Positions 51,648 through 63,340 of a stretch of DNA of 64,000 nucleotides are shown piece by piece. The position numbers and the translations under genes were made by a program. Positions within the stretch are counted from its first letter, which is position 1, and each line of letters starts with the position of its first letter. The stretch covers positions 124,001 through 188,000 of the forward strand of contig JAMPIV010005829.1 in NCBI GenBank assembly GCA_024509875.1, given 5' to 3'. This stretch comes from Oreohelix idahoensis. Taxonomy: Eukaryota; Mollusca; Gastropoda; Stylommatophora; Oreohelicidae. Below the pieces are notes generated by a model. That model saw only the letters and a program-made list of their open reading frames with translations. It had not been told where the DNA came from and ran no database searches.

Positions 51648-52304
51648 TGTTATGATTAAAATTCATAACGATTGTGTCGATATCATTAGGTAGCTCGACA
51701 GGGCTTCTTATTTGTTTATTTTATACGGAGACATTTATTAATACAGACAGTGACGTCATGCATCTAGGGTGTAGATTGGCAGACGTGAAACTAGAAATGC
51801 AGAAGGCAGAGATCGTCTGCAGCAACTTGGACTTGTGTGTGTCATGGCGAGTGGACGCATGTGTGTGAGCTCCTGAAAATTACACAATTATTCTACATCC
51901 CTGTGTTGTTCCATCACTAGTACTTCAAGATCTTTTGTGAGGTGTATCTAGCTATCTTCGTTTAAAGGGAGTATGGATTCTCAATGTCGAGTATGCATGG
52001 ATATTAATAAATAATCTGGAAATTGAAAAGTACAGTGTTCCAGACATGAACTGACGGCCTAGTGTTATATCGACGACTGCATCTAATATGCCATCTGCAT
52101 GTTGAAAGGAAATGTATTTTAATTTGGAGCATTGTGAATAAATGTGAATATCGTCCACTTCGACCTTTTGTGGCTCAATTGCTTTAAATCGATATTGGCT
52201 TGTTGCGGTGTCTACTGGTTCTACCTTAGAACTGATCTTGGCCACAGTAACCATCCGGTTACTCAAAAAAAAAATGACATTCACAATATAAATGACTCGC
52301 AACA
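51648..52304 (+). repeat. 3' LTR (657 bp)
   Basis: Aligned with the 5' LTR throughout, including TGACGTCA at 51751-51758. It has an extra ~23 nt (GAGGTGTATCTAGCTATCTT and 3 more) near 51939-51961 that the 5' copy lacks. It ends ACTCGCAACA, followed by the ATTGT duplication. Confidence 0.93.
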
Positions 52305-52309
52305 ATTGT

Positions 52310-52574
52310 CAATCAAAGAATAAATTCTTCTCCAACATCAAGTGCCAAGAAACGCCAATCAACATCAACACGTAGCAGCATTCTCATCCGGAAGAGCGAA
52401 CCTGCTGGGTTGACGCATAACACACAACGCTAGAGATTCCACTATACAATCAAACACGTGCCTGGCCACACAATGACTATTCAATACACAAAACATGACG
52501 AAGAAACATTCTCGAACAATTGAAAATCGAAACCATCAACAAACAAATAACCAGTGGCGCTGCCACATTACTTC
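52310..52574. other. No gene seen
   Basis: Short flank of the retrotransposon without recognisable features. Confidence 0.5.
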
Positions 52575-52745
52575 ATTATCATCGTAAGTACACTTCAGCT
52601 CCCCAAGGAGCATAGGCCGTCAACAAACTTGTGACATGTCCTCCTGTCATGGGCTACGCTCTTAAGATCTGTCCATGTCTTCTTCTTTAACCCTTTTCAT
52701 TTCTGTCTTCACAATCTGGGACATGCTATGACGTTTAACACACGA
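52575..52745 (-). mobile_element. LINE 3' end fragment
   Basis: The minus strand encodes a piece reading WTDLKSVAHDRRTCHKFVDG then LCSLGS. This is the tryptophan...VDGLCS pattern that closes ORF2 in many non-LTR elements. It is followed by an ATGATAATG-like tail (complement of 52571-52581). There is no RT, no clear duplication and frame damage. Clade not assigned. Confidence 0.5.
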
Positions 52746-54027
52746 ACAAAAAGAAATTACAAGGATAAAAAAAAGCAAGTGTGCCTTCCGATCACTACTT
52801 TCCGGAGCCCACTCGGTACTGGGCAGGGCTAATCCACCCAAGCGGTGGTTACGCCACGGAAGTTCAGTATGTTCGCATATGTTATTTCAATCTGCTCAAG
52901 TTCCATTTAAAATCCTGTGTCCTGCTGTTAATCAGGTTTTAGGGTAGTTACCAGGGATTCTCTGAAGTTACACAGAAAGAATATGACCACAACGCCGTCA
53001 GGCATGTCGTAAGATGCAACATGTGAGGTGTCACGTGAATTCTTTGGTAGGTGATTAATTGAAGGGCTATAGCTGAAATGGTGGCTCCGTATGGGACCCT
53101 CATGGAGAATAACGTAAGGTTTATCTTAATCTCCATAGTGTTAAATTATACGGAACCACCAGTGCAGCTATCTCCCTTGCTTTAATCCTGCACCAAAGAA
53201 TTTACGTGCTCTAAAAGCAGTGGTTTCTATAGCAATCTGTTTTACATAACCATGTTGCCAGCCCCATTCGTAACCTTATGTTAACCGTATCTTACGACAT
53301 GCATGTGGGGGTCAGTAGTCGTATTCGTTTCCAGAAACTGTATTCGGCCGTCCACATTAATGTCTGTATTATATTTTTATTTTTGTTAATAGGGCGAAAT
53401 TATTTTTTCAAGTTGTTTTCTACTCTTTTAGTTATCCACCACTCTTATAATCATTTCGCTTCTCGTCTAACTTTCGACGTGCCTCCTTGTCTGCTACCTT
53501 TTATACTTCATTTCCTACACATCAATCATTTTTCGCCATCTGAGTACGTGCAGGTACACAAACAAACCCAATGCCCTCCAGATCAGATAAATCTGTAATC
53601 AACAGTCGAGCCAGTGACTTGATTTCTTAAAACATATTTAATTACAGTGCACTGCGTTCACAGTGTTGATAAAAATAGAAACAATGAATCAACGTCTGAA
53701 TATTTCAAGCTGTGGTGGAATTGGAAAGGTGTGTATTTTTTTTCTTTGTAATTTTTAATGTATTTATGTTCAACTGGAAACCTGGTATGATTTCGATTAC
53801 CGAAGGAATAAACGAAGAGTACAAACAAGCACACGGAAGAGGAAATTCCCATCGTGTGAGATGACACGCATAAGAGCCATTAATGTTACCAGTAGAGATA
53901 TAATTAGGCACGATGACACCAGAAAAAACTATTTATAGAAACATATGCATCAGATACATAGAGAGATAGATAATTAAGTTGTTTGGTCATCTTATGAGAA
54001 TAGAGTCTGATCAATTACCACAACATG
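52746..54027. other. No gene seen
   Basis: About 1.3 kb. Open frames up to 106 codons (53278-53598) have no recognised domain and ordinary composition. I do not call them. Confidence 0.5.
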
Positions 54028-54300
54028 CCTAAAGCGGTGAGCGTCCGATTGGCACAGTTGTTAGAGCGCTGGTCTCTCGCGGCAAAGATGTCGGGTTCGA
54101 TTCACGTCATCGACACTCTCCATTCTACCCAACTGTAAATGGGTACCTGACTTTGAGTTAGGGAAGGAAAAGGCAGCGAGGAAGGGAAATGGTCTCCCGA
54201 TCTCAATGCTGGACCAAGTACAGTGAAGTCTTTAGCACTTCACACCCCTGTGGCAGTATCTGTTATGGGATTACCTTGACCTTTTAGCCTGTAGCGGTAA
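54028..54300 (+). repeat. tRNA-derived SINE (family S3)
   Basis: The head reads GATTGGCACAGTTGTTAGAG (A-box-like) and GGGTTCGATTC (B-box match). A body of about 200 bp follows, with GTAAATGGGTACCTG and TTAGCACTTCACACCCCTG. The 3' end is about 54300 with no clear tail, and the duplication is not resolved. Head and body differ from families S1 and S2. Confidence 0.72.
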
Positions 54301-54423
54301 AAGATTTGGTCTTAGAGCACTGGGGAGATCAAGATAGATAATATCATATACATTCTACAACAACGCGGGCTCACACCAGCAGTGAATGCGACACTCTTGA
54401 CTCAAGAGCGAAAGTAAGTACAA

Positions 54424-54424
<1 letters not shown>

Positions 54425-54482
<58 letters not shown>

Positions 54483-54505
54483 TATGTGTGTGTGTCTGTG
54501 TGTAG
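54425..54505. repeat. (AC)n(AT)n(GT)n compound microsatellite
   Basis: CA dinucleotides, then about 26 bp of AT, then GCATATGTGTGTGT. It is nearly palindromic overall and could extrude as a cruciform. Confidence 0.95.
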
Positions 54506-55098
54506 GAAGAGTGAGGGAGAGATCAATCTACGAGGGAAAAGAACGGCGAGGGACAATACTAGTAAAACTACCAGTTCTGTAGCAGTATCACAAATATATA
54601 GCCCCCTTATAACGAATTGTCTTAGTGAACTAAGTGAACCGTAACGAACGATGATACATTCCCACGTACCAACCTTTTTTGGAAACGGCGCGCAGTGTAC
54701 TAATAAAACTAAGTTATACACCCATATAAATAACGCACTTGCCTTACAATTTTGTTCGTGATCACTGACATTAAGTCATGAGAAGCTTGACTACAGGGGG
54801 TCTCATGAAGCTGAAATAGAATGCAAAGAAAAGAAATGGCCAAAGGAGAATTAGTCCCGTCATCAGAACTTGTGGCAGAAAGAGAGCATCATAATTAATT
54901 TATTTGTATTTATTTAGTTTTATTTATTTATGTTATTTTTTGGGGGGGGTAGGGGGGGGGGGGGCAGGTTACTCGCTTCTAATGAACAAAGAAGGTACCA
55001 AGGGACTTATCCGCTATCACTTGTCCTACATGCTAGATCGGGGATGACAACACGTTCGCCAATAGACACATGTGGCGAATTGGCAACAAAAGCGTGGC
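54506..55098. other. No gene seen; poly-G run near 54941-54964
   Basis: Noncoding. It contains a G-rich tract (G8, TA, G12, C, GG) that could form a G-quadruplex. Confidence 0.5.
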
Positions 55099-55956
55099 GA
55101 ATTTGATTTTAAGATTGTATTTTTACTCTGAAAATACTAATGCTGATATTTCCGTCGTGATTTGAAAACTCGTAGAAGTTCTTCCATATCTGTATAATTC
55201 AACAGACCTTGGAAATATGAAATCATGACACACGGTGAAATATGTTCAGTACACATCACACTGAACTGGTTGGAGAATTTGATTATAAGATTGTATTTTT
55301 ACGTTGAACATACTAATGCTGATATGTCCGTCCTGATGTGAAAACTCGGAGAAGTTCTTCCGTATCTGTATAATTCAACAGACCTAGGAAATATGAAATC
55401 ATGACACACGGTGAAATATGTTCAGTACACATCACACTGAACGGGTTGGAGAATTTGATTATAAGATTGTATTTTTACGCTGAAAATACTAATGCTGATA
55501 TTTCCGTCCTGATTTGAAAACTCGAAGAAGTTCTTCCATATCTGTATAGTTCAACAGACCTAGGAAATATGAAATCATGACACACGGTGACATACATCAC
55601 ACTGTGATTGGAAATATGATTATAAGATTGCATTTTTACGCTGAAAATACTTCATTTCCGTCCTGATTTGAAAACTCGGAGAACACTGTATAATCCAACA
55701 GACCTAGGAAATATTAAATCATGACACACGGTGAAATATGTTCAGTACACATCACACTGAACTGGTTGGAGAATTTGATTATAAGATTGCATTTTTACGC
55801 TGAAAATACTAATGCTGATATTTCCGTCCTGATTTGAAAACTCGGAGAAGTTCTTCCATATCTGTATAATTCAACAGACCTAGGAAATATGAAATCATGA
55901 CACACAGTGAAATATGTTCAGTACACATCACACTGAACTGGTTGGAGAATTTGATT
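55099..55956. repeat. Tandem satellite, 176-bp unit, about five copies
   Basis: Units begin GAATTTGATT(A/T)TAAGATTG at 55099, 55275, 55451, 55611, 55771 and (partial) 55947. Spacing is 176 bp, except two intervals of 160 bp where the fourth unit has small deletions on both sides of its start. Shared parts are CTAATGCTGATATTTCCGTC, TTGAAAACTCG, CAACAGACCTAGGAAATATG and ACACATCACACTGAACTGG. No convincing coding content. The 1.1-kb repeats that follow are unrelated. Confidence 0.93.
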
Positions 55957-56462
55957 CAGATGTCATACTTGTCTTATTTTATTTAGTTGCGCTTGGCATT
56001 CAATTCTTGGCAGATCCATTTCACTTCAACATTGGAAATTCAACACCAAAGACGTATCACTTTGCTATCTGTCGCGGGTGTCTCCACTGCTCTACAGTTG
56101 TGGTTCAGTAATGGCCAGACTTAGAGTAAAATGATGAGGGTTTCCAAAGGTATCAACCTTCGCTCAAGATTATTCTTGGCAGAGATATAAACAGAAAAAT
56201 AATGCTTCTATTTCAGGGAGTCTCATAGGAATTCACAGATTAGCAAGTGTAACAACTGAGTCATCTAAGTTGCTATAAACGTATTGCTCTTCGCTCCTGT
56301 GAGAACATGTTTTGGCTCGTATTTTATAAGCTCCGAGGTGAAGGTGATTCAGCAAAAAATAATAATTTATATAGCTCTGTGTAGAGTAACTGTGTGGAGC
56401 TGCCGGGGACAGTTTCAATAGGTTTCAATGAAGGCACGCACACTGGACAGCACGGAAACAGT
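55957..56462. other. No gene seen
   Basis: About 500 bp between the satellite and the first long LTR. Small open frames only. Confidence 0.5.
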
Positions 56463-56464
56463 CA

Positions 56465-57625
56465 TGGGAACATGTTGACGTACATTCATAGGTTATTTGA
56501 ATCGTGGATGATACATTCATGTAGTAGTGAAATAACATTCAACCTAAGGTAGCATTCACTGTTCTGGTACCTAATCGCCGTATCCTATACTGACTGAACG
56601 CGTCAATGAGGATCGGTAAACATACAAAAGTCATTGGCCCAACCTTCATTTCATGGCTAAGTTCTTAAGCTGAGATATGTCCAATGTTTGTATAATAATC
56701 ATAAACCACGATAGTGGGTTTTCACCTCATAACAAGATCTCGATACCACTGCCCGATAGTAGGATACATAATCTGTTCTCTTGACAGTGATCAAAAATAT
56801 GATGACAGAAATATAACATGGCCGCCTTCCTGAGTTGTCGCTCACTCACTCGTAGGAATGTAGATATAAGCCAAAGTTAATTTAGAATGTGCATATAAAT
56901 AATTTCATAAAGTTTTCCATACAGCTCTACAGTAATCAAGTTAATTCACGTAGACATAACTGCTGTAGGAAAGCCTGTCATCTTCGTCGATACAAAACAC
57001 GACCCTAGCGATACGAAGCACAATGTTCCATCTAGGTCTAACCGACTCGAGATCATCAAAAATAGGGTCTGGCATAACTGGAGTCCGAATCACACATATG
57101 AGGAGGATCTCTGACAAATAGACTCTTGCAGAGACATAAACTTCTCCTAGAAAAACATCTCTGAATCACTGTTAAACCTTAAACAGTGCCAGCCCTGGAA
57201 AAAACACTCAGCCATCTTTGCGACATTATCGAAACTCATCACAACCCAGTAGGACTACGAAAACCTGCACTAGATTCTGGCAGAAAGAATATAGTCCGAC
57301 CTGAACATACAAAGGTATACAATATACGACTGAATCTACTTGCACTAGACAAGTAGTACACATGAATTCAGGCCATAAACATAACAAGCAAAATTAATCT
57401 ATTTTCTGGCCCGAACAAATAAGAACGGACATGAATACAATATCCATGCGCCGAATCAATATCAAGAAAGATCACTCATATAATCAAAAGTGTAAATCAA
57501 TCATGAATTATCTAGCTTTACCAGAGGAAGCATTTTCATACACAAATGAATGCAAATATATATTTTCCATATTAAATAGTCATATCGTATTTTTGTAATA
57601 TGTGCGTCAAAATATGCACGCAACA
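56465..57625 (-). repeat. 3' LTR of the minus-strand element (1,161 bp)
   Basis: Plus strand starts TGGGAACATG and ends CACGCAACA. It matches 59419-60579. Differences noted include CCTATACTGA/CCTCTACTGA, GGAATGTAG/GGAAGGTAG, CATCTCTGAA/CATCTATGAA, AAAAAACAC/AAAAAGCAC, TATCGAAAC/TATCGGAAC and AATAGTCAT/AATAGCCAT. Confidence 0.85.
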
Positions 57626-58044
57626 GATTACCACACCACTCGGGGAAGAAAAAAATGGTACATTTTTTTTTTGAATACATCTAGGAGCAACATACAATAG
57701 GCTCACAACGCACCAATAACAATGCGCAGATGATAAGCATTGAGAATATATTTCATGAACTTAGAGAAAGTATTTCTCTAAGTATAAATATTTCCAGAGA
57801 GGTGTCACCAACGCATACTACAATACTGGCAATGCCACACTTTCTACATCAGTTTATACATAAATTTCATCTTAGATATCTTAACATCATGATCATCAAA
57901 GACGAAAAAAAATTGAAAGACAAGTGGTGAATAAACATCAATGAACCGCTAAGTAGTGTTACAATCAATATATGATATATTCCATATGTGTAAACATTTC
58001 AACATAGGAACAACTGTAGCAAAGTTAGGCATATAATTTAACAG
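57626..58044 (-). other. Noncoding part between RNase H and the 3' LTR
   Basis: About 420 bp with no integrase-like sequence. No purine tract on the minus strand is evident next to the LTR, which is unusual for an LTR element. Confidence 0.5.
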
Positions 58045-59416
58045 TTATGAATCATGTGGGCATCTAGACAAAATATCTGCCATCACATTTTCTGACCCAC
58101 GGATAGCTCGCACCGAAAAATGAAACGGCTGCAGAGCAATCGCGTATCGCGTTGATCTCGCGCTCTTCAGATTTTTACTCTGAATAGCCGTAAGAGCTTT
58201 CTGGTCAGTTTCCACAATGAAATGCGCGCCAAGAAGAAATCTTTGCAGTTTAAGGATTGACCAAACCATAGCCAATAATTCACGGTCTAGGACCGAGTAA
58301 TTCTTCTCTGCGGCATTTAATTTTCGAGAAATATACATCACAGGATGCAGAGTCCCAGAGTACTCTTGCATTAGTGCTGCTCCAATCCCTGTGGATGAAG
58401 CGTCACTACGAAGAATAAATGTCTTATCCTTAGAAGGCAATACTAGGATAGGTGAAGTAGAAAACATAGTTTTAACCTTATCCAAAGAGGATTGACATTC
58501 TTGAGTCCAATGGACTACATTAGGAGACCCTTTCTTTAGCAAGGAAGAAAGAGGTGACATAATGGAGGACAGATTCGGAATGAATCGTCCATAAAATTGT
58601 ATTAGACCTAAGAGACTTCGCACTTGCTTTTTAGTCTTAGGAATAGAAATGTTAAGTATCTTACTTGTATTATGGTCTTCTGTTTTTAGGAACCCATGAC
58701 CAACACGGTGACCTAAGAAAGATATTTCGCTAAAACCAATACACGCTTTCGATGGTTTCGCTGCCAGGTTATGCTCGCGTAAGATAGACAATAGTTCATT
58801 TATCCCATTATAGTGATCATTCCAAGTATCACTGAAAAGACAGATGTCATCAAGATATGCAATGACATCTGAGCGATGAGATAGGATTCGACGCATCATG
58901 CGTACGAATGTTGCAGGGGCGTTCATAAGGCCGAAAGGCATAAAATTCCATTGGAATAGACCCCTAGGCGTCGAAAAAGCAGTAAACGGTTTGGCGTGTT
59001 CGGATAGTGGAACTTGCCAATATCCCTTAGACAAATCGAGTTTAGTAAAGAAATGAGAATTCGATAGTCTCGTAAGTAGCTCTTCAAGTAAAGGCATAGG
59101 TTCAGCATCAAATTTAGTCACTTGGTTCAGTTTGCGATAATCAACGCAAAGACGTATGTTGTTGTCTTTTTTCGCACGATAACCATCGGCGAAGAATATG
59201 CTGATGTGGATGGTCCAATAATTTTTAACTCTATCATCTCATCCAACTCTTTTTCTACCTGTGCTTGAAAATGTATCGGAATAGGATACGGTCTGACCCT
59301 TATAGGATTATGGTCAGTATGAATAATGTCATGTTGAATGACATCAGTTTGACCAGGAATGTCAGTAAGGACATCCTGAAATTGTTCTAACATAGTAGAA
59401 ACTTGTTTCTGTTCTC
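58045..59416 (-). pseudogene. Gypsy reverse transcriptase-RNase H, one frameshift
   Basis: From 59416 leftward: QVSTMLEQFQDVLTDIPG, HNPIRVRPYPIPIHF and SAYSSPMVIVRKK. A one-base frameshift in an A-run near 59170 then leads into a 358-codon open frame (58045-59121). RT: FFTKLDLSKGYWQVP, WNFMPFGLMNAPATFVRMM and VIAYLDDICLFS (catalytic YLDD, three Asp kept). Then EISFLGHRVGHGFLK and KTKKQVRSLLGL. RNase H: FILRSDASSTGIGAAL, NYSVLDRELLAMVW, FIVETDQKALTAI and SENVMADILSR, with all catalytic acids present. It ends CPHDS and stops, with no integrase downstream. Confidence 0.9.
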
Positions 59417-59418
59417 CA

Positions 59419-60579
59419 TGGGAACATGTTGACGTACATTCATAGGTTATTTGAATCGTGGATGATACATTCATGTAGTAGTGAAATAACATTCAACCTA
59501 AGGTAGCATTCACTGTTCTGGTACCTAATCGCCGTATCCTCTACTGACTGAACGCGTCAATGAGGATCGGTAAACATACAAAAGTCATTGGCCCAACCTT
59601 CATTTCATGGCTAAGTTCTTAAGCTGAGATATGTCCAATGTTTGTATAATAATCATAAACCACGATAGTGGGTTTTCACCTCATAACAAGATCTCGATAC
59701 CACTGCCCGATAGTAGGATACATAATCTGTTCTCTTGACAGTGATCAAAAATATGATGACAGAAATATAACATGGCCGCCTTCCTGAGTTGTCGCTCACT
59801 CACTCGTAGGAAGGTAGATATAAGCCAAAGTTAATTTAGAATGTGCATATAAATAATTTCATAAAGTTTTCCATACAGCTCTACAGTAATCAAGTTAATT
59901 CACGTAGACATAACTGCTGTAGGAAAGCCTGTCATCTTCGTCGATACAAAACACGACCCTAGCGATACGAAGCACAATGTTCCATCTAGGTCTAACCGAC
60001 TCGAGATCATCAAAAATAGGGTCTGGCATAACTGGAGTCCGAATCACACATATGAGGAGGATCTCTGACAAATAGACTCTTGCAGAGACATAAACTTCTC
60101 CTAGAAAAACATCTATGAATCACTGTTAAACCTTAAACAGTGCCAGCCCTGGAAAAAGCACTCAGCCATCTTTGCGACATTATCGGAACTCATCACAACC
60201 CAGTAGGACTACGAAAACCTGCACTAGATTCTGGCAGAAAGAATATAGTCCGACCTGAACATACAAAGGTATACAATATACGACTGAATCTACTTGCACT
60301 AGACAAGTAGTACACATGAATTCAGGCCATAAACATAACAAGCAAAATTAATCTATTTTCTGGCCCGAACAAATAAGAACGGACATGAATACAATATCCA
60401 TGCGCCGAATCAATATCAAGAAAGATCACTCATATAATCAAAAGTGTAAATCAATCATGAATTATCTAGCTTTACCAGAGGAAGCATTTTCATACACAAA
60501 TGAATGCAAATATATATTTTCCATATTAAATAGCCATATCGTATTTTTGTAATATGTGCGTCAAAATATGCACGCAACA
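59419..60579 (-). repeat. 5' LTR of the minus-strand element (1,161 bp)
   Basis: Partner of 56465-57625. The pol reading frame of the adjacent segment stays open for about 26 codons into this LTR (to 59492), probably by chance. Confidence 0.85.
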
Positions 60580-63281
60580 CTCTGGGCATATTTGTATTTT
60601 TTTTTAATGAGTCATACGGGTGCAGACATAAAATTCACTCAATAGTGATTTCCTCAACTCTAGATTTATATATAAACAGGATTAATATGGAGTTATTTTT
60701 TTAACAAGGTTAAGATAAAAAGAATGGTTTTGATAAGGAAAACAAACAGATAATTCTTATCTTCATAGGATGGCGGTTTCTAAAAAAGAGAGTGTCCTAT
60801 AAGCTAAGCCAGAACTAAGCACTTAACTGGCGGTGTTGGTGTCAGTTGGAGTCTGGTCCCGTCACTGCTGGTTCCCCGTAAAGTTTTGGACTGTTCTTTC
60901 TCTTCAGGAGTCGAATATTTAGGCAGCAGCATATCCCTTACAGCGAGGCCTGGGGTAACTACTCAGGCTGCCTAGTCAAATTATCTTTAAGACCCGTCTG
61001 ATGAAGGTGTCTAGCATCGACTGCTGGCAGCTTGTAAAAAAAACTGAGAGGAAACAAATGCTTCTTTTAAGTATCGTGTCTCCTGATATAAACATCAAGA
61101 AACCTCCGCTTCTCTCCAAAATTTCATCTTCCTCAAAATTGTGCACGATATCCTTGAGCACTAAATTTGAACCCATCAAGTCAGATAAAAGTGCTTTAGG
61201 AGAGCAGTGTAGCAAGTTTAATTTGCTGGGGAGGTTATGATGTTATACCTAGAAGGAAAGAAATCGGTGTCTGTGTTAACCGTGTGAGGTCAAGCACATG
61301 TAGGCCCCTGACTCTAATAGATGATAATGATGTATTTGCAGGGAACCTAACGCTACCTCCCTAGATCTCACACGGTCACTATTTTGGCTCTAGTGTCTGG
61401 TGTATGATGTACCTAATGTCTAGGGGAGAAATGAAAAATGATGGTACATAAACACAAAACACTTTAACTCCCTATAAATAAATAAATAAGTCAGTGGGTA
61501 AAGTTTTTCTTTAAAATTGAATATTTTATATTTACAATTTAATCTGCCTGTCCCGCCATCTCTTTTGGACAGGTCTTTGAAAATGAGGAAAAGATAGTTT
61601 ACATAAAAAGGATTAACTAAAATGTGTGGACACTTTGTCCAATAAGTATAAAGTCACCCTATCTCTCCTGTTGGTGTATTCACAGATTACAACTTTATTA
61701 CCTAATAGTGTTTGTCACTTGTTAGGAGGGGCTGCAGTTTCATCACGCCCCATAAAATCCTCGGTATGATTGGAAATACCAAAGTTTATTGTAACTAAAG
61801 TGTCAGATATACCCAGATGCTAACACATCACCTGGGATTCTTTGTAGAAGGATAATTCAGTATGTAGTTGCAGAAAATATAGATATATCAGCACACACAA
61901 GCTCCTCCAGCTATCTGCTGACAGCATAAACGTTTTACCGGAGACTTGTTGGCGTTACACTCACTCATCAGGTTTCCTGTCACCGGCTGGTAACAGGAAA
62001 TAAAACCTCTGCAATAAAAAGACACCCTGGCCTTTTTATAACTGATCACACTTTATTATTATTATTTACATACGGTGGTATGGGGTCAGCCTCGGGTGCA
62101 TACAGGTGCACTCGCCCCTAATTTTATATGACTCACACCTTGCTGTGACCACACCTCAGGTCTCTATGGCAGATACGCCACTGTAATTTTACTTAGTTTT
62201 CCTCAATACAATAACGTGGAGTAACCACATTTCCTTTTGTATGATTTGCTCTTCTTTTTTTTAAATTATAAACGCTCCAGGCATGTTGAACAGTGTTCAT
62301 GGAACACGGAGGCTTACTAACATATTCTAATACAATAATATTAAAACAAAATCATGACAATATACAACAGTTAGATACAGTTCAATGTGAGGACTCAACA
62401 ATGTCTGCTCCCGGCATGTCCTTCACTTTTCCCAATAGCAGTATCTAACTTTGGCAGTTGTAATAAACATATTAATACATAAAGCATTCTTACCACAATT
62501 TCACAGAAATATATAACAAATAACGCTGACCTGCAAAGAATGGCCTCAGTTTTTCTCTGTCCTGCCCAGACTGCGAATTAATTCTTTATTTTATAAATTA
62601 ACACAGCTGATCTCAGCGTATTTGATAGAAAAAGTTTTTGTCAACTGGCGATGAGCATTGAAAGCTTTTTGCTAATATCTATTAGTATGGCCAATGGAAA
62701 ACTTGCGACTACCAGAATTCAAATGTAGTTTTTGAAAAACAAAAACAAAAAAAATTCCAAACAAACTCTGTGTCTGGTAGTCGATTGGTCAGTCTGCGTT
62801 AGTTATGCCTAATAGAAAAAGATGTTTCGTTTTTAGTTACATTTTTCCTATCTCTCCCCTTTCACTCCTATCCCAACTAATAGAATTTGAATTACTACCA
62901 TGCCTCTTTCTAAGCTGGCGTCCCCACTAACGTTATGAAAAAAACAAGCAGGAACTACAGTCTGTCCGTCTTAGTGTTATTAGACATATTGTATTATCTC
63001 AATAACTTGGCTAATAATTGGACTACCATATTTTTTAAAACACATTTTTGCTCAGGGGACTCTAAGCTATACTACCATATGATTTTTATGGTCAGTTTCA
63101 GTATGGTTTAGATTTTCAATTTTGTCACTGTCAATCGTCAAATATAAATTTTACACAAGTCGGCAATCTTCCCCATCTCATCTCTCTCTAGCATTTTTAT
63201 TCAAATAACTACTTGTTTGAGTGACGCCAGAAATACATTACTCGGCGAGAATTTAAACTGTCTGTGTGTATATATCATCGG
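60580..63281. other. No gene seen
   Basis: About 2.7 kb of stop-rich sequence. Small items: a hairpin around 61969-62008 (CCTGTCACCGGCTGGTAACAGG), a (TTA)n-like run near 62053-62066, and TACGCCACTG at 62193-62202 resembling a transposon terminus. Frames at 61001-61240 on both strands show no domain. Confidence 0.5.
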
Positions 63282-63340
63282 GCCAATCCCACCGCGTTTC
63301 AAGCGAAGCGGGGTTCTGCGCGGCGGGTGTTAGAATTGGC
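63282..63340. other. GC-rich imperfect foldback
   Basis: GCCAATCCCACCGCG (63282-63296) pairs with CGCGGCGGG...AATTGGC (63319-63340), with a bulge of about 6 nt. The loop contains GCGAAGCGG. It stands out from the AT-rich surroundings. It could be a small MITE-like or structured element; nothing more can be said. Confidence 0.5.

Larger units (their letters stand above)
43421..52304 (+). mobile_element. Gypsy-type LTR retrotransposon, complete ends, nested LINE
   Basis: 8,884 bp between perfect 5-bp duplications ATTGT (43416-43420 and 52305-52309). The LTRs are 43421-44051 and 51648-52304. Order: LTR, ~985-bp leader, gag (45036-46292), protease (cut by LINE D at 46669-48317), an acidic spacer, RT and RNase H (49210-50177), ~1.45 kb without coding, polypurine tract, LTR. 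Removing the nested LINE leaves about 7.2 kb, ordinary for Gypsy. No integrase is visible before or after RT, so this copy is non-autonomous. The LTRs differ at about 17 positions by my reading plus a 23-nt indel, so the insertion is not recent. Confidence 0.93.
56465..60579 (-). mobile_element. Gypsy-type element: two near-identical LTRs around RT-RNase H only
   Basis: Two 1,161-bp direct repeats (56465-57625 and 59419-60579; TG...CA) flank 1.79 kb of internal sequence. By my reading they differ at only about 6 positions, so the element or duplication is young. The internal part, on the minus strand, begins almost exactly at the LTR edge. Immediately inside it the minus strand reads TGGAGAACAG, a possible primer-binding site. 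The coding that follows starts between protease and RT, so leader, gag and protease are absent. I found no target duplication (left flank AGTCA, right flank CTCTG). Confidence 0.8.

Noticed and set aside
53278..53598. 106-codon open frame with hydrophobic residues
   Set aside because: Composition follows AT-rich DNA; no signal, domain or neighbour supports a gene.
61969..62010. Hammerhead-like CTGATGAG on the minus strand near a hairpin
   Set aside because: The conserved GAAA box in the right position and three stems could not be found.
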